From assembly GCF_023078335.1 (NCBI RefSeq), contig NZ_CP095550.1, forward strand, positions 62,001 through 126,000: a stretch of 64,000 nucleotides of DNA. Direction: 5' to 3'. Shown piece after piece: positions 17,362-25,997 of the stretch (the stretch's first letter is position 1; the number at the start of each line of letters is the position of its first letter). The translations under genes and the position numbers were made by a program. The stretch comes from Metabacillus endolithicus. Lineage in GTDB: Bacteria > Bacillota > Bacilli > Bacillales > Bacillaceae. The notes below the pieces were generated by a model. The model ran no database searches and was not told the origin of the DNA. It worked only from the letters and a program-made list of their open reading frames with translations.

Positions 17362-18246
17362 TTACACCTCCTTACCTGTTTTTCCAATTTTCATTTGTAT
17401 CAGAGATAAGGTTAACGTAATAACAAATATAACTGTACCAATTGTCGAGGCGTAGCCCATCTCGTCATTTCGAAAAGCAGATCTGTAAAGCATTGTTCCT
17501 AGCACTTCAGTAGAACGCCCTGGTCCTCCGGAGGTCATAACATAGACTTCATCAAACACCTTAAATGCTCCAATAACGGTAATCACACTACCAACAAGAA
17601 TCATTTCTTTAATTTGAGGCAAGGTGATGTGAAAGAATGATTTAATTCTCGAGGCCCCATCGATCATCGCTGCTTCATAGAATTCATCCGGTATTTTTTG
17701 CATCGCTATTAAAAATAGCATCGTGATATAACCCGTATATTGCCATTGAGAAACGGCAACAACTGCATAGATGGCGGTTTTACTATCTCCTAGCCATGAA
17801 TGAGTCCATTCTGAAAGACCAATTGCCTCCAATGTTCCATTTACAAGCCCTACCTCTGGATTGTAGAGAAGCTGCCATAGCAATCCTACTACTGCTATCG
17901 AAATTACAGATGGAATAAAAAAGACGGTACGGAAAAATGGTTGAAATTTACGAATCAATTTATCTTCTAAAATGGCCGCAATAATTATTCCTAAGCCTAC
18001 TTGAAAAATGAGAGATATGATCGCATATAGACCGTTATTTTTTAATGCTGTATAAAACACAGGATCTTTAAAAAGTCTTATATAGTACTCAAAACCAACA
18101 AAGACCTTTTCTGTTCCAAAAGAATTCCATCGAAAAAAGCTATTGTAAAGATTTAAAACAATCGGTAGAAACACCATACATACAACAATCAGCAATGCAG
18201 GTAAAATGTATAATAACGCTGTTCGACTGCTTCGATAATTTTTCAT
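17362..18246 (-). CDS. frlN: Carbohydrate ABC transporter permease (FrlN-like)
   Basis: A 294-residue CUT1-family permease with six membrane segments and the EAA motif YEAAMIDGASRIKSFFHITLP (core EAAMIDGASR). It pairs with the next permease. The ATG at 18246 is preceded by GGAGGGG, which is itself half of a perfect inverted repeat (18252-18266), so translation may be damped relative to the binding protein encoded just upstream. Second member of the FrlONM-type importer. Confidence 0.88.
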   Translation of the reverse strand: MKNYRSSRTALLYILPALLIVVCMVFLPIVLNLYNSFFRWNSFGTEKVFVGFEYYIRLFKDPVFYTALKNNGLYAIISLIFQVGLGIIIAAILEDKLIRKFQPFFRTVFFIPSVISIAVVGLLWQLLYNPEVGLVNGTLEAIGLSEWTHSWLGDSKTAIYAVVAVSQWQYTGYITMLFLIAMQKIPDEFYEAAMIDGASRIKSFFHITLPQIKEMILVGSVITVIGAFKVFDEVYVMTSGGPGRSTEVLGTMLYRSAFRNDEMGYASTIGTVIFVITLTLSLIQMKIGKTGKEV

Positions 18247-18251
18247 CACGT

Positions 18252-18266
18252 CCCCTCCAGGAGGGG
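18252..18266 (-). promoter_or_regulatory. Hairpin that hides the frlN ribosome binding site
   Basis: CCCCTCC-A-GGAGGGG is a perfect inverted repeat. On the mRNA the 3' arm is the Shine-Dalgarno of frlN. Folding would block ribosome access, a plausible way to keep permease levels below those of the binding protein FrlO. The inner bases must open to make a loop, leaving about a five-pair stem. Confidence 0.5.
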
Positions 18267-18304
18267 GTAAACAGTAGGTGGCTACTGCCTACCCGTATTA
18301 GCTT

Positions 18305-19594
18305 TTATTCCACTTCACTTTGAACTTCTTTAGCAACAGCCTGAACTTCTTTAATGATTTCTTCAGGTGATTTGGATCCGTCCAATAATAATTGAATATT
18401 GGCTAAATACACATCTGCAACCTTCGCGTGAACATCTGTATCAAGCCATTCTGCCATTCCTTCTGCTTGTTTCATCGTATCAACACCCTCTACTACTTGC
18501 TGCAGGGCAGTATCTGGGTTCGTGGCTCCATCAATTGGACTAGGCCATCCAATTTGTTCTGCTAGTTTAATTGCATTTTCCTTACTAGTTAAAAACTTTA
18601 AGAACTTAATAGCTTCCTCTGGATGCTCTGTTTTTGATGAAACGATAAATCCATCTGGTGCACCCGTAATATAGTTTTGATTTCCTTTTCCTTCTGAAAT
18701 CGCTGGCATTTGGAAGAAGCCCCAGTTGGCTGACAAGCTATCTTCAACATTCTGAAATTCTTCTAACTCCACATACATGATGCCTCCTTCACCAGTAAAG
18801 AAATACTGTTTTGCCATATCATGTGAGCTAGAATTTACATTGTCCATTAAATAACCCTTTTGATTTAGTTCTGCAAACATTTCCATCGCTTTTACATAAC
18901 CTGGATCTGTAAATTCTCCTGAGCGAGGATTATAATCATTCATTCTTACATCCTGAGCGACCATTTTCTGATTAAGGCCAGTTAAATAGTGAATCGCTGC
19001 CCAAGGACTTTCGTTCCCTAAAATAATTGGAGTTTCTCCACCTTGTTTGAGTGTTTCTAGGACATTCATAAATTCATCCCATGTCTGAGGTGCTTGTAGA
19101 TTGTATTTGTCGAAGATTTCCTTGTTGTATACAAAGAACTTTCCGTTGAATCGAAGAGGTATTCCATAGTTTTTATCATCGGATGAAAATGGTTGAAGTG
19201 AAGCTGGAATAAAGCTATCTTTCCATGCAGTGTCTTCTTCTAAATAAGGAGTTAAGTCTAAGGCTGCTCCTGCACGAACAAATTTTCTAGCAAACTCTCC
19301 TGACCATGAAAACATAATATCAGGTACTTCATTACCACCTAAAATAACTCGTAGCTTATCTTTAATTGGTTCGTCTGCAATTGCTTCCATATCAATTTTA
19401 ATATCTGGATTTTGTGCCTCAAATTCCTTTACTACTTCTTCAAAATATGGAGCATATTCAGGCTGCGGCCACTTGTGCAAAAATTTCAAGACTGTTTTCC
19501 CTTCTGCCTCGCCTGATGAAGAATTAGAACATCCCGTAAGCAAAAGAACAAATATTAGCATCGCCATTCCTAACGTCTTTGCCATTTTTCTCAT
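18305..19594 (-). CDS. frlO: ABC transporter substrate-binding lipoprotein (FrlO-like)
   Basis: A 429-residue extracytoplasmic binding protein. The signal peptide ends in the lipobox LLTGC, so it is lipid-anchored at Cys22. The mature part has the family 1 sugar-binding fold, with signatures VVKEFEAQNPDI and FLKFLTSKENAI near the C-terminal third. It delivers the substrate to the two permeases encoded next. It lies between frlD and frlN; the 110-base gap to frlD holds no clear terminator. Fructosamine specificity is inferred from frlB, frlC, frlD and frlR around it. Confidence 0.9.
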   Translation of the reverse strand: MRKMAKTLGMAMLIFVLLLTGCSNSSSGEAEGKTVLKFLHKWPQPEYAPYFEEVVKEFEAQNPDIKIDMEAIADEPIKDKLRVILGGNEVPDIMFSWSGEFARKFVRAGAALDLTPYLEEDTAWKDSFIPASLQPFSSDDKNYGIPLRFNGKFFVYNKEIFDKYNLQAPQTWDEFMNVLETLKQGGETPIILGNESPWAAIHYLTGLNQKMVAQDVRMNDYNPRSGEFTDPGYVKAMEMFAELNQKGYLMDNVNSSSHDMAKQYFFTGEGGIMYVELEEFQNVEDSLSANWGFFQMPAISEGKGNQNYITGAPDGFIVSSKTEHPEEAIKFLKFLTSKENAIKLAEQIGWPSPIDGATNPDTALQQVVEGVDTMKQAEGMAEWLDTDVHAKVADVYLANIQLLLDGSKSPEEIIKEVQAVAKEVQSEVE

Positions 19595-19703
19595 GTATTG
19601 ACCCTCCTTATTTTTGGTTTTCCTTTACCAACGTATAAGCTCGCTTCACTAACCACCTCCTATATAATGGACCTATTTATTTTTTCTCTTTATAAAAGAG
19701 GTT

Positions 19704-20541
19704 TTAATAAGAAAGGCCATGGCCAAATGCACCATCTACTAAACACGTTTTCGCGGCAAATTCAGCACCTTTTTCAAGACTTCTTTTAATAAGTTCAGCC
19801 TGAATATCACTCTCTTTTTTACCTTTTAAATAATGCAAAATAAAAGCTGTAAAAAAGGAATCACCTGCACCTAAAGTATCAACTGGTTTTACAAAATATG
19901 GCTTCTGATTATAGAAGTTTTCCCCATCATATACCATTGAACCTCGCGAGCCCCATCGTACCAATACTTAATGTACTTCCGTAGGAATGGGTCTTTTTCA
20001 GAAGTGCTTCTACTTCTTCCTCAGTCAGTTGACCACATGACAACAAGCTAATATCAACATCATTACAAACCGTTTTTAATTTTTGATCAGTATATTCATT
20101 GGAAAAATCATAGGATAAGAGAACACCAGCTTCTTTGATTTTATGCAATTCAGCATCCATATCGCTATAAACGCTACTATGTGCAATGTCAAACGTTTTG
20201 ATATATTTGATGTCTTCTTTCGTAAGAACAATAGGATGATCTTTTTGAATGCCGCCATCATTACCGCCGATAAACACTCGGTCACCGTCTACTAAATCAA
20301 CTGCTGCATATCCATTTTCACCTTTATGCTGGCGACAATGAGATAAATCAATTTCTAAACCGTTAAGAGTTTTAATAATATGATTTGCTGCAGCATCATC
20401 ACCAAACACGCCAAAATAGGCTGCGTCTACTCCCAATTGTTTTGCATAAACACTAAAGTTCAAAGCGTTCCCACCAGGATACATGGTTTGCTTGTAAACA
20501 TATTTATCTACTACATTATCACCAACACCAATTACTCTCAT
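19704..20541 (-). pseudogene. frlD: Fructosamine kinase FrlD with a one-base insertion
   Basis: A PfkB/ribokinase-family kinase that phosphorylates fructoselysine-type compounds at C6. The first 198 residues read well (MRVIGVGDNVVDKYVY, PGGNALNFSVYAKQLG with the substrate-binding GGN). The frame then breaks at a run of four G (19951-19954 on the plus strand, cccc). The continuation SRGSMVYDGENFY up to the catalytic DTLGAGDSFFTAF lies in the next frame. Removing one G restores a 278-residue protein, close to B. subtilis FrlD. This is either a real knockout or a homopolymer error. An FrlR operator lies just upstream. Confidence 0.88.
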
Positions 20542-20560
20542 TGTGAAGCCCCCTGAAAAA

Positions 20561-20586
20561 CATTAAATGGTATATACCATTTAATG
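20561..20586. promoter_or_regulatory. FrlR operator 1, perfect 26-bp palindrome
   Basis: A 26-bp perfect palindrome centred on AATGGTATATACCATT, between frlR and frlD. Two shorter copies lie at 21434-21449 and 16447-16458. GntR/HutC-type regulators bind such dyads. It is well placed to repress frlD and the genes after it. Confidence 0.85.
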
Positions 20587-20609
20587 TGAGATCATACCTA
20601 AAATGAAGA

Positions 20610-21347
20610 TCATTTTAGGTTTAATTCTGAATAAAATTTAACAATATCACTTCTTGTTAATGAGGTAGAGAATTCAATTTCCTTGTCGTTTCGATCAAAG
20701 GCAACCGCTTCTCGGAAAATACAAGGACTCTCAGAGCGAATTTTTAAGAGCTTACTTTCATTTTCATCAGAAAACGTAACTCTCATAAATTCTTTTGCCT
20801 TTACAAGTTTAATTCCAAATTCATTCTCTAACACGTTATATAAAGAAATATCATTTGTGATAAAGTCTTTAATATTTTGACAATACTGTTCTGGAATAAA
20901 TGATTCCTCTATCGCAATTGGTCGGTCATTTACTAAACGAAGACGTTTTACAGTAAACAGCGTTTCACCCTCAGGCAGTTGCAGCTTTTCTGCTAAAAAT
21001 GGAGTCGCTTTCATATGTCCTATTGAAAGTACCTGTGTACTAGGAGTTAACCCTTTTCCTAGCATATCGTTCGTAAAACTGTTGAACGTAATAAAATCCA
21101 TTTGAATTTTATTATTTGAAACAAAGCTACCTGCCCCAACTCGACGCTCAACAAGTCCTTCTCTTTCTAATGCTGACAAAGTATGTCTTGCGGTCATTCT
21201 ACTAATCCCATATTGAGCCGCTAGATCACGTTCTGAAGGCAGTTTATCGCCATGCTTTAGCTTTCCTATTTCTATATCTTCGATGATCTTATCTTTAAGT
21301 TGTTTATAGAACGGGACTGATTCCTCATTTCCTATCATTTTTTTCAT
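20610..21347 (-). CDS. frlR: GntR/HutC-family regulator FrlR
   Basis: A 245-residue regulator: an N-terminal winged helix (PFYKQLKDKIIEDIEIGKLKHGDKLPSERDLA, core GDKLPSERDLA, then SRMTARHTLSALEREGLVERRVGAGSFV) and a C-terminal UTRA effector domain (residues about 90-240, with RLRLVNDRPIAIEESFIP). It probably represses the operon until a fructosamine phosphate binds. Operators lie on both sides of the gene, so autoregulation is likely. B. subtilis FrlR is 243 aa. Confidence 0.9.
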   Translation of the reverse strand: MKKMIGNEESVPFYKQLKDKIIEDIEIGKLKHGDKLPSERDLAAQYGISRMTARHTLSALEREGLVERRVGAGSFVSNNKIQMDFITFNSFTNDMLGKGLTPSTQVLSIGHMKATPFLAEKLQLPEGETLFTVKRLRLVNDRPIAIEESFIPEQYCQNIKDFITNDISLYNVLENEFGIKLVKAKEFMRVTFSDENESKLLKIRSESPCIFREAVAFDRNDKEIEFSTSLTRSDIVKFYSELNLK

Positions 21348-21377
21348 AAGACATTTCCTACTTCCTCCAAGTAATAA

Positions 21378-21402
21378 TCACTATCATTATATATGATAGT
21401 GA
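21378..21402. promoter_or_regulatory. 25-bp inverted repeat upstream of frlR
   Basis: TCACTATCAT and ATGATAGTGA flank a 5-base AT centre. The repeat lies 30 bases before the frlR start, where promoter elements or a leader would be. It is unlike the GGTATATACC operators, so a second regulator may act here. I cannot name it. Confidence 0.5.
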
Positions 21403-21433
21403 GTTACTTCTTGCAAATAAAGCCTTGGGTTAT

Positions 21434-21449
21434 AATGGTATATACCATT
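21434..21449. promoter_or_regulatory. FrlR operator 2
   Basis: AATGGTATATACCATT, a perfect 16-bp palindrome identical to the core of operator 1, about 90 bases upstream of frlR. It would allow autoregulation of the whole operon promoter. Confidence 0.82.
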
Positions 21450-21511
21450 TGAAGTAATTTTGAAAACAATTAAGATTTATCCTATGATCAAGTTAGTAGG
21501 ACAACCAAACG

Positions 21512-21527
21512 ATTTAAGCGCTTACAT
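21512..21527 (-). promoter_or_regulatory. Candidate CcpA cre site upstream of frlR
   Basis: On the minus strand the site reads ATGTAAGCGCTTAAAT, one mismatch from a typical cre palindrome. Catabolite repression of an alternative carbon-source operon would make sense. Its distance of about 165 bases from the frlR start leaves open whether it overlaps the promoter. Confidence 0.4.
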
Positions 21528-21662
21528 AACCAGTAAAAGAAATTTTGTGTTGCATTTGTTATTATTAGAATAGTCTAAATCTTTTTGCCTGTCAATTAGA
21601 TCAAAGGTAAAACCATTCCTCTTTTTACGACATTATTTGCTTTTTTCAGATCAAGGGTGTTG

Positions 21663-22342
21663 TCATTCCTCGTCTTCTATCTCCATCTTTTTAAGACAAT
21701 TATCAATAATACTTTTATCAATTCCATTTACTAACTGGTACTTTTCTTTATAAATGGTTATGATGGCATTTTTTATTTCATCCTTACTTCGTTTATTAAT
21801 GTCTAAATTCTTAATAAAAAGATCTAGTGGTATATCTCCTACTTCATCATGTAAGGCAGGTTGTAGATATGATATTTCATTACATTTTTCATAGCCATTT
21901 CTAGAGAAAAATTGATATCTTTTAAGACAATCTTGCTTTTCTTTTTCAGTGTGTACCATTTCTGGTGTTTCTGTTTCTAAGAAAATGGCTTTCATTGTTA
22001 AGTTTCCTGCTAAAAGGGCATCTTTATTTAACAATTCTTCTATCTTCAATAATGTTTTTGAGCCTAGTCCTTTATTACGGATTTCTGGATTCGTCACAAT
22101 ATATACAATGAAACCTGCATTTATTTTTGCAAAATAGTGACCTGTAGCAAACGAAGCCAGCTGGTTATCTTCAAGCCCTACTAAGAAATGATAATTATTT
22201 GGGCTTTTGTATATTGCATACTTCTTAAAAAGGTTTGATGTGGTTCTCGCACTTCAATTGGAAATGCCTGATCGTATAATTTCATAGCAGATTTATAGTG
22301 TTCTAAAGTTTCTTCTGTTATTTCAACCCATTTTATTGTCAT
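21663..22342 (-). pseudogene. GNAT acetyltransferase, frameshifted
   Basis: The ATG at 22342 opens a reading MTIKWVEITEETLEHYKSAM... that ends out of frame. The rest, LFKKYAIYKSPNNYHFLVG then IVTNPEIRNKGLGSKTL (the acetyl-CoA motif A, RxxGxG/A) and the C-terminal helical part, lies in another frame. The break is around 22225-22235, in a T/A-rich stretch. Intact, it would be an N-acetyltransferase of about 225 residues with unknown substrate. The downstream part alone lacks the first beta strands and is unlikely to work. Confidence 0.75.
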
Positions 22343-22387
22343 AATGTAACCAACCCCTAGTTTAAAATTTCAATCTAAGTGATAGGA

Positions 22388-22789
22388 CTATTTTATTGCT
22401 ATGTAAATTTCAACTTGACCATCGGGATAATATTTTTCAAAATCATATGAGTAAGCTCTATCTAATTTTCCTCTCTCTTCACGTTCCCATATCTCTTTCC
22501 ATGTATTAAGTATTCCATATTCATCCGATGAATCTACCTTAAAAATTTCATATTTACTGGTGTTTGAAATGTTAATCTCAGAATTGTTTTCACTACTACC
22601 TTCTATAGCAACGCTTAACGAATAATCGCCTTTATAGTTACTTTCGTATTGATAATACAGACCATATGTAACTATGTCTTGATTATTCAAAAGACTATAT
22701 GCTTCTTTCCACATTTCTGTAATCTTCTGCATAATAGTTTCATCTTTAAAATTATTCGTTCTGATCGTATTAATAATCGCTAGGTTCAT
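22388..22789 (-). CDS. GyrI-like effector-binding domain protein
   Basis: A 133-residue stand-alone small-molecule binding domain, like the C-terminal part of AraC/BmrR-type regulators and GyrI. The C-terminal signature is clear: TWKEIWEREERGKLDRAYSYDFEKYY followed by VEIYIAIK (quoted in pieces). It has no DNA-binding domain. Such proteins bind or sequester hydrophobic or toxic compounds. Its neighbour to the left is a frameshifted acetyltransferase on the same strand, with a gap that suggests separate expression. Confidence 0.8.
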   Translation of the reverse strand: MNLAIINTIRTNNFKDETIMQKITEMWKEAYSLLNNQDIVTYGLYYQYESNYKGDYSLSVAIEGSSENNSEINISNTSKYEIFKVDSSDEYGILNTWKEIWEREERGKLDRAYSYDFEKYYPDGQVEIYIAIK

Positions 22790-23034
22790 ATAGTTTCTCC
22801 TCTCTATACATTACTTTTATACATTCAACAAAACCCAGTTTTTTCCTTCTGTATTTTATTTTTAATTCAAGCTCTTTACATAGATCATCAAGTTTAATAA
22901 GATATTACAGCAATACCAATAATTCGATGCTTTTCTAGAACTAAATTGTTTAACTTTCGAACAAATTGCGTTATAACAAGTATGTTCTCTTTTTTATTTG
23001 TAGAATAACAACGAAAAGTTAAAGGAGTTTATTC

Positions 23035-23623
23035 ATGAACAATAATAATAAAACATTCCGATTGGTTCTATTAGGGATGCTTACTGCCATTATCATTATT
23101 CAAACATCAATCCCTTTTTTAGGATATATCCCAATAGGACCGCTTAGCTTGACAATTATTCAGGTAACGGTCATTATCGCAGCGATCGTCCTCGGAACAA
23201 AGGAAGGAGCCATCATAGGTGGGATTTGGGGAATGATTACGTTCATCAGGAACTTTTGTCGCCCCGACAAGCGTAATAGCACCAATTGTATTCACGAATC
23301 CGCTTGTGTCCGTCTTGCCCCGAATTTTAATTGGTGTAGTTGCTGCATATGTGTTCCACAAAATGCTTAGCAAAAAGCTCAATGAAACAGTAAGAATGAG
23401 TATTGCCGGTGTGCTAGGATCTTTAACAAATACCGTTTTAGTGCTTGGATTAATTTATTTATTTTACCGGGAGCCATATGCAAACTTCTTGGAGTTAGAC
23501 ATGGAGCAGCTTTTGCCTGCGCTGATGACCATTGTCGCGACCAATGGAATAACTGAAGCGATTATTTCAGGATTATTGACGCCGATTATTTCAAAACCTT
23601 TATTAAAATTGATCAAGAAATAG
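23035..23623 (+). pseudogene. ECF transporter S component, frameshifted
   Basis: A substrate-binding membrane subunit of an energy-coupling factor (vitamin/cofactor) importer. AAAGGAGTTTATTC precedes the ATG. The first part has two hydrophobic segments and GTKEGAIIGGIWGMITFIRNF. A T-run of four (23254-23257) adds one base; dropping one T continues RNFVAPTSVIAPIVFTNPLV and joins the second half (SVLPRILIGVVAAYV to the C-terminus). The restored protein has 195 residues and about six segments, the usual size. As it stands, neither half can form the full channel. The substrate is unknown. Confidence 0.82.
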
Positions 23624-23640
23624 CTTGCCTAGCTGCTAAA

Positions 23641-23680
23641 GACTTCCATTTATGTGTTAAGTGATGGAAGTCTTTTTATT
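23641..23680 (+). terminator. Terminator after the ECF S component
   Basis: GACTTCCAT (23641-23649) pairs with ATGGAAGTC (23664-23672), followed by TTTTTATTTT. Confidence 0.88.
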
Positions 23681-23785
23681 TTGGTTGGTACCGGTGAAAG
23701 GGAGATTTGTTTTGAAGTCACTGGTTTGCTATCAACATTAGTTGTTAATGATAGTTAAAGATTGAATGAACTATTTAAAAAGTAG

Positions 23786-24520
23786 GGTTCGATGAGAGGA
23801 ATCCTGTCTTGATAGAGTTAGAATCGGGACAAGAATTGGTTCATTGAGTGGAATCCTGTCTCGATTCTGGGAGTATCGGGACAGGAATTGGTTCAATGAG
23901 TGGAATCCTGTCTCGATTCTGAGGGAATCGGGACAGGAATTGGTTCAATGAGTGGCATCCTGTCTCGATTCAGAGGGAATCGAGACACGAATTGCTTCAA
24001 TGAGTGGAATCCTGTCTCGATTCAGAGGGAATCGGGACACGAATTGGTTCGATGAGTGGCATCCTGTCTCGATTCTGAGGGAATCGGGACAGGAATTGGT
24101 TCGATGAGTGGCATCCTGTCTCGATTCTGAGGGAATCGGGACAGGAATTGGTTCGATGAGTGGCATCCTGTCTCGATTCTGAGAGTATCGGGACAAGTAT
24201 TTCTTCAATGAGTGGAATCCCGTCTCGATTCTGGGAGTATTGGGACACGAACTGCTTCATTGAGTGGAATCTTGTCTCGATTCCGAGAGTATCGGGACAA
24301 GTATTTCTTCAATGAGTGGAATCCCGTCTCGATTCTGGGAGTATTGGGACACGAACTGCTTCAATGAGTGGAATCTTGTCTCGATTCCGAGAGTATCGAG
24401 ACAAAGACTGCCTTAATGAGTGAAACCCTGTCTCGATTCAGAGAATATCGGGACACGAACTGCTTCAATGAGTGGCATCCTGTCTCGATACTATTAGAAT
24501 CAAGAACTGCCGTAATGACA
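23786..24520. repeat. Array of fourteen 52-bp units, each with a hairpin
   Basis: The CCTGTCTCGATT core recurs with an exact 52-base period, starting at 23803, 23855, 23907 and so on to 24479. Within each unit CTGTCTCGATTC and GAATCGGGACAG form a stem of about 12 bp around a 5-base loop; the rest reads like GAATTGGTTCAATGAGTGG. Units five to eight are almost identical, edge units are more diverged, and two adjacent units (from 24219) are repeated as a 104-base pair (from 24323). The array lies between convergent genes. 52 is not a multiple of three, so it is not coding. Confidence 0.92.
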
Positions 24521-24529
24521 GCTGCTAAG

Positions 24530-24820
24530 CTAATGTGCTTTTTTATTTTTTAGCTCTAAAAGTATAGGTGCAATATTTAGTAAGATAGAAACAATTGTTA
24601 AAAACCATAATACCATTTCCATAGTAGGTACAACATCCAATAAAGCAGACCAATCCTCAGCTTTTACCCAATTAGATACAAGGCTATGCTCCGCACAGAG
24701 TGTTAATGCTGTAAATGATAATCCCATTGCCATCGCAAGCTTATAATCTTTTCCTGTTTGATACAGATAAAGATTTATAAAAGTTGCTACTATGGCAATA
24801 ATTCCTAATATTAACCACAT
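24530..24820 (-). CDS. Small membrane protein
   Basis: A 96-residue protein with three hydrophobic segments (MWLILGIIAIVATFINLYLY, AMAMGLSFTALTLCA, EMVLWFLTIVSILLNIAPI) and a Lys-rich tail. GGAGG lies seven bases before the ATG at 24820. Family unknown. A worn fragment of a close copy lies at 41124-41275, so this gene was duplicated once. Its 3' end touches the 52-bp repeat array. Confidence 0.72.
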   Translation of the reverse strand: MWLILGIIAIVATFINLYLYQTGKDYKLAMAMGLSFTALTLCAEHSLVSNWVKAEDWSALLDVVPTMEMVLWFLTIVSILLNIAPILLELKNKKAH

Positions 24821-24888
24821 TATAATGCCTCCATTAAAAGAATCAGTTTTAAACATGCTTGAAATCTGGCCTTTTAAACAAAAAAGCA

Positions 24889-24910
24889 GCTATCCTTAAT
24901 TAAGAACAGC
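24889..24910 (-). terminator. Terminator-like hairpin
   Basis: GCTATCCTTAAT and the facing ATTAAGAACAGC pair imperfectly. On the minus strand a TTTTTTG tract follows. It would end the transcript of the gene at 24957-25193. Confidence 0.55.
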
Positions 24911-24956
24911 ACATTGATTGTGAAAGATGGTTATGATTTTAAAGCACCCGTTAAAA

Positions 24957-25193
24957 TTATTTATTGTTTGATGTAACTATTTTTTGTGACAGAAAGTAAG
25001 CCAAAGTTGCAACTAATATAGTTCCTAAAAATGGAATGATTGAAGTCTCTCCAAACGCAACCTCTTGACTCATATTGTTGTTAATTGAAGAAAAATTTGG
25101 AGAATAAAGAGCTGTCAGGAGCAAACCTGACAAAATCTGAAATACTATGTACAGCAAAATGAAATTTAAAATAAAGACAACATATTTTTTCAA
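24957..25193 (-). CDS. Small two-segment membrane protein
   Basis: A 78-residue protein with two hydrophobic helices (VFILNFILLYIVFQILSGLL and IIPFLGTILVATLAYFLS, first quoted in part) joined by a polar loop. The TTG at 25193 sits eight bases after GGGAG; the GTG at 25202 overlaps that site. I do not recognise a family. Confidence 0.55.
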   Translation of the reverse strand: MKKYVVFILNFILLYIVFQILSGLLLTALYSPNFSSINNNMSQEVAFGETSIIPFLGTILVATLAYFLSQKIVTSNNK

Positions 25194-25212
25194 CCTTAAC
25201 ACTCCCTTTTAT

Positions 25213-25310
25213 TTATCTACGAAACAATATTGAAAAAGTTTCACAATATTGCTGTGGAAGTCCTCAGCTTTACCCCTGGAGTCATTTGGTTTTTCAATAG
25301 CTTATGAACA
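25213..25310 (-). pseudogene. C-terminal remnant of an unknown gene
   Basis: The minus strand reads VVHKLLKNQMTPGVK in one frame and then KAEDFHSNIVKLFQY to a stop in another, with one base shifted near 25270. There is no start codon region. It looks like the tail of a lost gene. I cannot identify it, and chance coding-like sequence is possible. Confidence 0.3.
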
Positions 25311-25433
25311 ACACAAAATTGCTTCCCTACACAATTTTAATAATTAAATACGATTACCACTCCTAAAAGTTTCGTTATTAAGTGATCCTGCTTCGTTCAT
25401 TTAAAGGTCAAGGAAGATATTAAAGAAAAAAAG

Positions 25434-25915
25434 TTAATTACATATCTTTTTATAAAAAATAAGCGTTGCGTTATCGTTTAACTTCTTGGTTATTCCAGTT
25501 TTTTTATAGCCAATTTTTTCATACAAATAACAATTTCTTTCTTCCTCTAATAATGTGGCTAATTCCCAAGAAGTTGCTTGGGGGAACATTCCTTCAATTA
25601 GTTGTATTGCCTTCTGTGCAATTCCTTTTCCTTGATAAGTAGGTAGAATAAACATTGAAATTTAATCCAAAACTTTGTTTCCTCATTGGTAAAAATGCAA
25701 ATAGCACCTACAATTTTATTATCAGCTACGATCTTATAAAAACCACCATCAGGTCTATTAATTCTTGATACTACTTTTTCAATATTTTCATTTGCAGGAT
25801 TAGTTTCATAATCTTTATACTTATCCAATAATGGCATAAAGGCCTCAATTTGAATATCAAAAATTTCTTTGGCGTTATTGGCAGTTGCTTTTTCTAATAT
25901 AACTTTCATTACCAC
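25434..25915 (-). pseudogene. GNAT acetyltransferase, frameshifted
   Basis: The N-terminal part (MKVILEKATANNAKEIFDIQ, then GGFYKIVADNKIVGAICIF) and the C-terminal part (MFILPTYQGKGIAQKAIQ, motif A with QGKGIA, then YLYEKIGYKKTG) lie in different frames. One A missing from the AAA run at 25661-25663 explains the break: with it the joint reads FWIKISMFILPTYQGKG. The intact protein would be about 160 residues, a stand-alone GNAT. Either decayed or a homopolymer error. Confidence 0.8.
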
Positions 25916-25997
25916 ACCAGCTCTCTGAATTTTAACTATTAAATAATATTCAACACTTAACTAAAATTCACCTTTTAAGGAATACCTTAACCAATGA

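Noticed and set aside
18274..18292. Additional 5-bp hairpin between frlO and frlN
   Set aside because: GTAGG/CCTAC is too short to support a terminator or regulatory claim.
23945..24260. Long open frames on the minus strand through the 52-bp array
   Set aside because: They are a by-product of the repeat. The unit length is not a multiple of three, no ribosome binding site is present, and the amino acid pattern simply rotates through three frames.
23786..24520. CRISPR array
   Set aside because: The whole 52-base unit repeats, with no unique spacers, and no cas genes lie near.
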